This document shows positions 1 to 5,196 of a stretch of DNA of 7,463 nucleotides, piece by piece. The notes beneath the pieces are model-generated. The model was not told the origin of the DNA, did no database searches, and was given only the letters and a program-made list of their open reading frames with translations. Made by a program: the position numbers and the translations under genes. Source of the stretch: an uncultured Oscillospiraceae bacterium (GTDB taxonomy: Bacteria > Bacillota > Clostridia > Oscillospirales > Acutalibacteraceae); NCBI GenBank assembly GCA_902461995.1, contig CABQAA010000100.1, positions 1 through 7,463 of the forward strand, in the 5' to 3' direction. The first letter of the stretch is position 1. Each line of letters starts with the position of its first letter.

Positions 1-1360
1 AAGGACGCATGCCCTTTAGTAAGGTCCAGTCGGTTTCGAGCAGGATTTCTAGGGTTTCGTCGCCGTCGAGATCGACTGCCCGGAGATAGATCCCTCCGTA
101 GAGGAGGGATCCAACCCCGAAATCCATGAAAATGTCCCCATGAATTTTCAGCATTGTCAAGTTGTCTTCCTGCACCAGTTCCAGGGCGGTCATGTCATCC
201 TCGTCCAGATCCGCCAAAATGGTCACAGAGCCCTGAAAGGCGTTGTACAGGTAGAGAACCGTGTTGGTGGAAACGATGCCCTTGGGCAGCTCCAGAAAAT
301 AAATTCGGCCGCTCATGCCGTCGGTGTCCGCTTTTTTCCTGGAAAGCACGATATCGAGCGAACGGACGACGCTGTTTTTCAGCGACGTGACCCCGACGAT
401 ATCCAGGATACTGTCTGTATAGGGCTGTGAAAGATACAGCGTGATCAGATCACGCTCTTGGAAATACGCCTCGTCGTACCGTTCCAACATCGCACGGGCC
501 GAGGCGTCAGGCAGACGGCTCCGCAAATCGGCCGCCCCCGCCGTATCGGTCAGGATCCGGTTGGCCGCGGCATTGCCCGTGTTTACGCCGACCGACTCCA
601 CCCGATACCGGGTGGTTTCCAGGGTTTCCGCCGGGGTGTCGCCAAAGGCTTCCACCTCAAAGACAAACCGGTCGCAGCCTTCCACATCGTCCTTGCCGAT
701 TTCCACAAACAGCGCCTGACGCAGCCCGGCATACGCGTCCGGATTCGGTTCGCTTTGGGAAAGGGTCACGGTGAGTGTGGAATCGGTCTTAACAACGCTT
801 TTGACAAGCTTTGCATCATATCCGGTTTCCCACGGATAAAGCAGCATCAGCAGCGCATGCTTTTTGAAATACTCGTCGGTATAGGGAAGTTTTGTCTGTG
901 CTTTTTTCGGATAGGACGGCAGTTCGACGTATGAGGACGGTTGGGTTTCGTCATCCATCAGCAGCCCGATCCGCATCAGCGATGTCATCAGTTCCGAATG
1001 GGATTCAATCAGCCGCAGGCTTTCCGAACGGTTGCCCTCCATGCCGTAATCCGCCTCTCCGAGAACTTCGCTCCGGGCTTTGAAAGACAGCTCCACCGTT
1101 CCGGGAGGTGTCGATGTGGCCGGTGAAAACGAGGGGTATAGCAGCGTAAGACTGACCGCCACGATCAGGAACAAGGAGGCGGCAAGTGCGACGATCGGCC
1201 GGCGCCACCATACTTTCCGGGTTGCCGGAACCTTTTCGGTTTCAAACGTGTAGCGGCTTTCATGCAAACCGGACTCGATCCGGTCCCACAGCGGAGGGGT
1301 ATCCTGTTCGGCTGCTTGTTTGAGACTTTTTTGAATATCGCGGTTCGAGGGTGATTTCAT
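1..1360 (-). CDS. Probable membrane anti-sigma factor with Asp-rich sensor-like repeats (C-terminus cut by window edge)
   Basis: The minus-strand frame is open from ATG at 1360 to the left edge without a stop: 453 codons plus one base, so the C-terminus is missing. Residues 1-54 are a charged cytoplasmic segment containing LWDRIESGL, a pattern common near the N-terminus of membrane anti-sigma factors. Residues 55-75 (RPIVALAASLFLIVAVSLTLL) form one transmembrane helix after a WWRR positive patch, so the remaining ~380 residues should lie outside the membrane. Near the end two acidic motifs, D384-x-D386-x-D388 with E394 and D430-x-D432-G-D434 with E438, resemble the calcium loops of FG-GAP/VCBS repeats. 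The ATG overlaps the sigma-factor stop as ATGA, with an AAAGGGAG binding site inside the sigma gene eight bases upstream, so translation is coupled. Reading frame and membrane segment are seen directly. Anti-sigma function is inferred from topology and position. No specific family was recognised. Confidence 0.75.
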   Translation of the reverse strand, partial: MKSPSNRDIQKSLKQAAEQDTPPLWDRIESGLHESRYTFETEKVPATRKVWWRRPIVALAASLFLIVAVSLTLLYPSFSPATSTPPGTVELSFKARSEVLGEADYGMEGNRSESLRLIESHSELMTSLMRIGLLMDDETQPSSYVELPSYPKKAQTKLPYTDEYFKKHALLMLLYPWETGYDAKLVKSVVKTDSTLTVTLSQSEPNPDAYAGLRQALFVEIGKDDVEGCDRFVFEVEAFGDTPAETLETTRYRVESVGVNTGNAAANRILTDTAGAADLRSRLPDASARAMLERYDEAYFQERDLITLYLSQPYTDSILDIVGVTSLKNSVVRSLDIVLSRKKADTDGMSGRIYFLELPKGIVSTNTVLYLYNAFQGSVTILADLDEDDMTALELVQEDNLTMLKIHGDIFMDFGVGSLLYGGIYLRAVDLDGDETLEILLETDWTLLKGMRP

Positions 1361-1899
1361 GATGCATTCTCCCTTTCCATCATCAGCCGGCGCAGCTTTC
1401 CCATTGCCTGCCGCTTCCGCCAGGCAATTGTGCCCAGCGGCACATCCAGAATACGGGCCACTTCCCGCAGCGGAAGATCCGCGATCACATGCAGGGAAAC
1501 CACCTGCCGTTCCGGTTCACTGAGTTTTTGAAGCGCGTCTTCCAGCAGCAGCCGAGTGCACGTCTCGTCCTCAGGACCGGCCGTAACAGGAATTGTCTCC
1601 AAGACCACGTCCTCTACCGGACTGACCCGGCTTTGTCGCCGCATCATTTCGGCGGCCGTATGGTGGGCGATGGTCATCAGCCATGCCCGGTGCCCGTTGC
1701 CTTGACGGTAAGTGTCGGCCTTTTTCCATACGCGCAGGAAGGTCTCTACCGCCGCATCTTCCGCATCGGCACGCTGCCCGCTCACCGAGAGGCACACCGC
1801 GTAAATGCTGGATGCATACGCGCGGTAGATATCCTCCAGACCGGTCACGTCTCCGGATGCCACACGGGCAATCGCTTGTTCAAAGCATTCATTGTCCAA
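1357..1899 (-). CDS. RNA polymerase sigma factor, ECF type (sigma-70 family)
   Basis: A 180-residue protein with the two-domain layout of group IV (extracytoplasmic function) sigma factors, which direct RNA polymerase to a small stress regulon. Region 2 covers roughly residues 22-90 and includes DAEDAAVETFLRVWKKA (45-61), the core-binding and -10-recognition helices. A variable linker (91-116) follows, then region 4 at about 117-172 with a helix-turn-helix (LREVARILDVPLGTIAWRKRQ, about 144-164) expected to read the -35 element. The start is TTG at 1899: an AGAGGAGG site at 1907-1914 lies seven bases upstream and no in-frame ATG fits better. The stop overlaps the ATG of the membrane protein downstream, the usual arrangement for a sigma factor and its anti-sigma. 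I see no ECF-like GGAAC -35 in its own promoter, so autoregulation is not evident from sequence. The ECF subgroup is not assigned. Confidence 0.93.
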   Translation of the reverse strand: MDNECFEQAIARVASGDVTGLEDIYRAYASSIYAVCLSVSGQRADAEDAAVETFLRVWKKADTYRQGNGHRAWLMTIAHHTAAEMMRRQSRVSPVEDVVLETIPVTAGPEDETCTRLLLEDALQKLSEPERQVVSLHVIADLPLREVARILDVPLGTIAWRKRQAMGKLRRLMMERENAS

Positions 1900-1906
1900 G
1901 ACGACG

Positions 1907-1914
1907 CCTCCTCT
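1907..1914 (-). promoter_or_regulatory. Ribosome binding site of the sigma factor gene (decides a TTG start)
   Basis: AGAGGAGG on the minus strand, seven bases before TTG at 1899. This near-perfect anti-16S match is what fixes the non-ATG start. Confidence 0.85.
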
Positions 1915-1916
1915 GT

Positions 1917-1938
1917 GAAAAGCTTTTCGCTTATTATA
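1917..1938 (-). promoter_or_regulatory. Candidate promoter -10 and overlapping palindrome upstream of the sigma factor gene
   Basis: On the minus strand a perfect TATAAT occupies 1938-1933, about 34 bases before the TTG start. No convincing TTGACA lies 16-18 bases further upstream, and there is no TG extension, so the -35 is weak or an activator is needed. Directly downstream, covering the expected transcription start, is the perfect 12-bp palindrome GAAAAGCTTTTC (1917-1928), well placed for a repressor or operator. The -10 and the palindrome are seen directly. Their function is inferred. Confidence 0.4.
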
Positions 1939-1959
1939 CGACGGAGAGGAGATCTTTTT

Positions 1960-2019
1960 ATGGGAAAGGGAGAAGAAAATATGGGATCTGACAATTTGGG
2001 GGGGCTTTATTCGGCTTGA
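1960..2019 (+). CDS. Possible 19-residue small ORF, divergent from the sigma factor gene
   Basis: An ATG at 1960 opens a 19-codon frame encoding MGKGEENMGSDNLGGLYSA and ending in TGA at 2017-2019. It is preceded by GGAGAGGAG, whose AGGAG core (1947-1951) lies eight bases before the ATG, a normal spacing. No clear promoter was found on this strand, apart from a TATTAT at 1932-1937 lacking a proper -35. The product has no membrane segment and no recognised motif. It may be a chance frame in purine-rich sequence; I include it because start and binding site are correctly arranged. Confidence 0.15.
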   Translation: MGKGEENMGSDNLGGLYSA

Positions 2020-2088
2020 AATGGCAGACTGATAGAATCACCTCCACTTTTATTCGGTTTTCGATGATTAAACACTAGATAAAAACAG

Positions 2089-2283
2089 AAATCGTGTACA
2101 TCACGCCGGAAAAAGTGGGCACGAGGGGGTGAAACTCAAGCGGCGACTGTGGGCGGGGCAGCAAGCGAAAGCGAGGGGAAAACGCCAAAGGCGTTTTCGA
2201 GGGGGCCGCCGATGACGAAACCAAAGAGATGACTGTGGGCGGCCCCTGCTTGTGCATCCTCCCCAATAACCGTCGACACGTTT
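2089..2283 (+). ncRNA. Structured RNA, about 195 nt, class not established (compare raiA motif)
   Basis: Five helices fit together without conflict on the plus strand. P1: 2089-2091 and 2093-2097 with 2276-2283, one bulged U, closing the whole element. P2: CGCCG 2104-2108 with CGGCG 2141-2145. P3: 2158-2166 with 2248-2255 (GC plus GCAAGC against GCUUGU plus GC, one bulged A). P4: GAAAACGCC 2178-2186 with GGCGTTTTC 2190-2198, AAA loop. P5: GGGGCCGCC 2202-2210 with GGCGGCCCC 2238-2246. P3 encloses P4 and P5. The G-run at 2125-2129 and the C-run at 2261-2264 could form a pseudoknot. Unpaired stretches are purine-rich (GAAAAAG, UGAAAC, GAUGACGAAACC), typical of structured RNA on this strand. No U-rich terminator follows, so it could be a processed leader or a separate transcript. 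It is not the ykkC-type PRPP riboswitch as I know it. Resemblance to raiA motif RNA is a tentative guess from size and complexity. Confidence 0.6.
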
Positions 2284-2318
2284 CGGGAAAATTCGGTAGC
2301 CAAATCGTGGGGGGACTC

Positions 2319-2370
2319 TTCCCACAAACGCGCGGGATGTGCTACAATAGACATGTCATGGAAATTTCCA
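2319..2370 (+). promoter_or_regulatory. Extended -10 promoter of the prs-nadB-nadC operon with overlapping 12-bp palindrome
   Basis: TACAAT at 2343-2348 is preceded directly by TGC (2340-2342), an extended -10. TTCCCA at 2319-2324 is a modest -35, 18 bases upstream. The expected start near 2355 is followed by the perfect palindrome TGGAAATTTCCA at 2359-2370, a plausible operator for a repressor of NAD or PRPP synthesis. The octamer ACAATAGA occurs at 2344-2351 and again at 2370-2377, flanking the palindrome. Motifs are seen directly; regulator and use are inferred. Confidence 0.5.
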
Positions 2371-2382
2371 CAATAGATAGGC

Positions 2383-2407
2383 GGCTGTGCCGTTCGAAAG
2401 CACAGTC
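2383..2407 (+). promoter_or_regulatory. Hairpin in the prs leader
   Basis: GGCTGTGC (2383-2390) pairs with GCACAGTC (2400-2407), eight pairs including one G-U, around a nine-base loop containing TTCGAA. It lies about 25 bases before the ribosome binding site and has no U-run after it, so it is not an intrinsic terminator. It may stabilise the message or bind a protein; no role is shown. Confidence 0.35.
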
Positions 2408-2430
2408 TTGCCAAAAATCGGGGACGAAAA

Positions 2431-2436
2431 AAGGAG
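2431..2436 (+). promoter_or_regulatory. Ribosome binding site deciding the prs TTG start
   Basis: AAGGAG lies nine bases before TTG at 2446 but only three bases before the in-frame TTG at 2440. The spacing favours 2446 as the start. Confidence 0.7.
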
Positions 2437-2445
2437 ACGTTGAAT

Positions 2446-3597
2446 TTGGCGGATAAGTTTACCAGTGAGACGATTTTCAACCTGCAGGACCGCGTGGCGC
2501 CCCTGGACATCATCGCCCTTCCGGGAACGGAAGAACTCGGAGAGAAAATCAACGCGCATTTGCAGGAATGGGCCTGCAACAGCGGCCGGGAGCAGGATTC
2601 GTTCCTCATTCCGGTCGAATGTCCCCGTTTCTCCTCGGGGGACGGCAAAGGCATTATCAAGGCCAGCATCCGCGGCGACGATCTCTTCATCCTGGTGGAT
2701 GTAGGCAACTACAGCTGCACCTACAACATGTTCGGCCAGAAGAACAGCATGTCCCCCGACGACCATTTCCAGGATCTCAAACGGATCATCCAGGCTGCGG
2801 GCGGCAAAGCCCACCGCATCAACGTCATCATGCCCATTCTCTACGGCGGGCGTCAGCACCGCCGCAGCTATCGGGAATCTCTGGACTGCGCGGTCGCGCT
2901 GCAGGAGCTCGAGCGGATGGGCGTGTCCAACATCATCACCTTCGACGCTCACGATGCCCGGGTGCAGAACGCCGTGCCGCTCATGGGCTTCGACAACGTG
3001 ATCCCGTCCTATCAAACGCTCAAAGCCCTGTTCCGCCATTTCCCCGATATCATCCCCGACCGGGAACATCTCATGATCGTCAGCCCAGACGAGGGCGCGA
3101 TGAACCGCAACATGTACTATGCGTCTATCCTCGGTGTCAGTCTCGGCATGTTCTATAAACGCCGCGATTACGCCCGCGTGGTCAACGGCCGGAACCCCAT
3201 CATCGCCCACGAATATCTCGGCGAATCGGTGGAAGGGCTGGACGTTTTCATCGCAGACGACATCATTTCGTCCGGCGAATCTATGCTGGATATCGCCTAT
3301 GAGCTGAAAAAGCGCAAGGCGGGCAGGATTTTCGCCTACGCGACCTATCCCATTTTCACGAACGGGCTGGAAAGCTTTGACAAAGCCTATGAAGAAGGCG
3401 TCATCGCGGGGGTGCTGGGCACCAACCTGACCTACCGGACCGAGGAACTCAAGCATCGGGAATGGTATGTCGACGTGGATGTCTCCAAATACATCGCCTA
3501 TTTCATTGCGGCACTCAATCACGATGTGTCGGTCAGCCTTATCATCGATCCCCATGAAAAAATCAAGAGCCTGCTCGCCGAACGGCAGAGCCGCTGA
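2446..3597 (+). CDS. prs: Ribose-phosphate pyrophosphokinase (PRPP synthetase), long form
   Basis: It transfers pyrophosphate from ATP to ribose-5-phosphate to make PRPP in the cytoplasm, the precursor of purines, pyrimidines, histidine, tryptophan and NAD. Family landmarks appear in order (383-residue numbering): FSSGDGKGIIKASIRGDD (62-79), the counterpart of FxDGE...SIRG; IMPILYGGRQHRR (128-140), the counterpart of IPYFGYARQDR; ITFDAHDAR (164-172) with the ATP-site histidine; IVSPDEGAMNR (211-221); YKRRDY (237-242), the catalytic KRR flexible loop; and FIADDIISSGES (268-279), the PRPP/ribose-phosphate loop. At 383 residues it exceeds the usual ~315, partly from extra sequence around residues 87-118. 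The start is TTG 2446, chosen by ribosome-binding-site spacing; TTG 2440 would add two residues. It heads an operon with nadB and nadC, and NadC consumes PRPP. The divergent PRPP loop (SSGES rather than DTAGT) is worth noting, although key acidic and basic residues remain. Confidence 0.9.
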   Translation: MADKFTSETIFNLQDRVAPLDIIALPGTEELGEKINAHLQEWACNSGREQDSFLIPVECPRFSSGDGKGIIKASIRGDDLFILVDVGNYSCTYNMFGQKNSMSPDDHFQDLKRIIQAAGGKAHRINVIMPILYGGRQHRRSYRESLDCAVALQELERMGVSNIITFDAHDARVQNAVPLMGFDNVIPSYQTLKALFRHFPDIIPDREHLMIVSPDEGAMNRNMYYASILGVSLGMFYKRRDYARVVNGRNPIIAHEYLGESVEGLDVFIADDIISSGESMLDIAYELKKRKAGRIFAYATYPIFTNGLESFDKAYEEGVIAGVLGTNLTYRTEELKHREWYVDVDVSKYIAYFIAALNHDVSVSLIIDPHEKIKSLLAERQSR

Positions 3598-3632
3598 AAA
3601 AACGGGATCCCTCAAAGAAAGAATGGCGAAAC

Positions 3633-5111
3633 ATGAACGACTATGATGTCCTGATTGCAGGCAGCGGTGTGGCCGGGCTGTACGCGGCCCTCAATTTTGC
3701 GCCCGAGGTGCGGGTGCTGGTGCTCTCGAAAAAGGAGCGGATGCTCTGCAACAGCGCGCTGGCCCAAGGGGGCGTGGCTGCCGTGGTGGACAAGGAAAAC
3801 GACGATTTTCGTCTCCACATCGCGGATACCCTGATCGCCGGCGGCTATAAAAACGATCTGCGCAGTCTGGAAATTCTGGTTAACGAAGGCCCGGAGGACG
3901 TGCTGCGTCTTTTAAAGGAAATGCATGTCGATTTCGACCGGGACTCTGAGCACCACATTTCCATGACGCTGGAGGGCGGCCACTCCCGCCGCCGGATCCT
4001 GCATCACAAGGATTCGACCGGCCGGGAAATCACCGAAAAGCTGCTGGCTGCGGCCATGGAAAAGCCCAACATCGCTTTCCTCGACTATGCCCAGTTGGTG
4101 AACCTGGTGCCGGGGGAGGGAGGCTTCTGGGCGCAGCTCCTCGTTGGGGATGAGCCCCGGGTCCTCTCCTGCTCCTATTGCATCCTCTGCACAGGCGGGA
4201 TCGGCCGGGTGTATCCCTATACCACCAACTCCGCCATCGCCACCGGCGACGGCATTACCCTCGCCTATGAACGCGGCGCCCGGATCAAGAACCTGCATCT
4301 GGTGCAGTTCCATCCCACCGCCTTCGCCGCGGCCCAGGGCCGGGAACGGTTCCTCATTTCGGAGGCGGTCCGGGGAGAGGGAGCGACCCTGCTCAACAAA
4401 GACGGCGAGCGGTTCATGTACCGCTATGATGAGCGGGGAGAACTGGCGCCCCGCGACGTGGTGTCCCGCGCGATCATGCGGGAGGCCGCCCGGACCGGCA
4501 GCGAGGAGTTTTATCTCGATATCCGGTTCCGGGGTGAGGCGTTCATTAAAAACCGCTTCCCCATGATTTACGAACGCTGCCTTGAAGAGGGCGTGGATAT
4601 CACGAAAGACCTCATCCCCGTGTTCCCCTGCCAGCACTATCTGATGGGCGGGATCGATGTGGGGGTCTACGGCGACACCACGGTGGACCGCCTGTATGCG
4701 GCGGGGGAGTGCTCCCATACCGGCGTACACGGGCTTAACCGCCTCGCAAGCAATTCCTTGCTCGAGGCGCTCGTCTTCGCCAGGCGGACTACTTACGACA
4801 TCAGCCGCCGGATGCGGCACGAAGCGAGCGGCCTTGCCGGCGAAAAGCCCGCCCTGCGAACGGAGGGGCGCCCCCTTCTGGCGGGGCACCGCACCGCTAT
4901 CCGCGACATCATGCAGAAGGCGTGGTTTGTCCAGCCCGACTATGACGCCGCGGAAAAGGGTCTTGTCGAGGCCGAGGCGATCCTGGAAGACCTGAAAACC
5001 GGCGGGTATGAGCTGACAACCGATTTTGTCGAGGCTAAAAGCCTCGCGACGGTCTGCGTGATTATCCTGCGGGAGGTCCTGGACCTGAAGAATAGCGGCG
5101 AGCCGGACTGA
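3633..5111 (+). CDS. nadB: L-aspartate oxidase (quinolinate pathway)
   Basis: A 492-residue FAD enzyme of the succinate dehydrogenase/fumarate reductase flavoprotein family. It oxidises L-aspartate to iminoaspartate, the first step of de novo NAD synthesis. In order: the dinucleotide-binding turn G10-x-G12-x-x-G15; SALAQGGVAAV (41-51); the substrate-domain segment HSRRRILHHKDSTG (117-130); LCTGGIGRVYPYTTNS (185-200); QFHPTAF (225-231); EAVRGEGA (244-251); the catalytic-region APRDVVSRAI (272-281); PCQHYLMGG (332-340); and AAGECSHTGVHGLNRLASNSLLEAL (356-380), near-diagnostic for NadB. The C-terminal helical part is shorter than in the ~540-residue E. coli enzyme, as is common in clostridia. 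The ATG at 3633 gives the correct start of the FAD fold, but only a weak purine-rich site (AAAGAAAG) precedes it. It lies 35 bases after prs and 85 before nadC. Its usual partner nadA is not in this window. Confidence 0.95.
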   Translation: MNDYDVLIAGSGVAGLYAALNFAPEVRVLVLSKKERMLCNSALAQGGVAAVVDKENDDFRLHIADTLIAGGYKNDLRSLEILVNEGPEDVLRLLKEMHVDFDRDSEHHISMTLEGGHSRRRILHHKDSTGREITEKLLAAAMEKPNIAFLDYAQLVNLVPGEGGFWAQLLVGDEPRVLSCSYCILCTGGIGRVYPYTTNSAIATGDGITLAYERGARIKNLHLVQFHPTAFAAAQGRERFLISEAVRGEGATLLNKDGERFMYRYDERGELAPRDVVSRAIMREAARTGSEEFYLDIRFRGEAFIKNRFPMIYERCLEEGVDITKDLIPVFPCQHYLMGGIDVGVYGDTTVDRLYAAGECSHTGVHGLNRLASNSLLEALVFARRTTYDISRRMRHEASGLAGEKPALRTEGRPLLAGHRTAIRDIMQKAWFVQPDYDAAEKGLVEAEAILEDLKTGGYELTTDFVEAKSLATVCVIILREVLDLKNSGEPD

Positions 5112-5181
5112 ACCGATCAGCCGATCGGGCGCGGCGGAAAGGCCCTGTTCCAGACGATGCGGATACCCTGAGAATTTGGTT

Positions 5182-5188
5182 AAGGAGG
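5182..5188 (+). promoter_or_regulatory. Ribosome binding site deciding the nadC start
   Basis: AAGGAGG lies eight bases before ATG at 5197. An in-frame TTG at 5176 would place this site inside the coding region and lacks its own binding site, so ATG 5197 is preferred. Confidence 0.85.
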
Positions 5189-5196
5189 CAACGCCG

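Larger units (their letters stand above)
1900..2445. other. Divergent intergenic region between the sigma gene and prs
   Basis: This 546-base stretch has no convincing long gene. From left to right it holds the sigma-gene binding site and promoter with a palindrome (1907-1938), a doubtful 19-codon frame (1960-2019), an AT-rich stretch without a recognisable consensus promoter (about 2020-2088), the structured RNA (2089-2283), a short featureless spacer (2284-2318), and the prs promoter, palindrome, leader hairpin and ribosome binding site (2319-2436). The AT-rich stretch just before the RNA would be the natural place for an RNA promoter. It contains TAGATA at 2076-2081, but I found no -35 worth naming. 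Confidence 0.7.

Noticed and set aside
2089..2283. Reading the structured region as RNase P RNA, tmRNA, 6S RNA or a ykkC-type PRPP/ppGpp/guanidine riboswitch
   Set aside because: The core sequences I know for these classes (for example GAGGAAAGUCC of RNase P, or the GGGCGACUAGGG-like core of ykkC) are absent. The PRPP riboswitch idea was attractive because of prs but is not supported by sequence.
2307..2325. Possible terminator GTGGG...CCCAC after the structured RNA
   Set aside because: Only five pairs and followed by ACAAACG with no T-run, so it is not a credible intrinsic terminator.
2440..2445. Upstream TTG (2440) as the prs start
   Set aside because: It lies only three bases from the AAGGAG site; the TTG at 2446 has normal nine-base spacing.
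2136..2708. Minus-strand frame of 190 codons over the structured RNA and prs start
   Set aside because: It overlaps the RNA helices and the prs N-terminus and has no domain; the plus-strand explanation is stronger.
2356..3615. Long open frame (419 codons) on the minus strand opposite prs
   Set aside because: It lies antisense to a gene with clear PRPP synthetase motifs, has no recognisable domain, and is explained by codon bias in GC-rich DNA.
3912..4889. 325-codon minus-strand frame opposite nadB
   Set aside because: Shadow of nadB, which carries all family motifs on the plus strand; composition is low in motif content and no ribosome binding site fits.
5112..5196. Possible promoter or terminator between nadB and nadC
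   Set aside because: The gap has a CCGATC repeat and the palindrome CCGATCGG but no T-run and no -10/-35 pair; co-transcription is the simpler reading.
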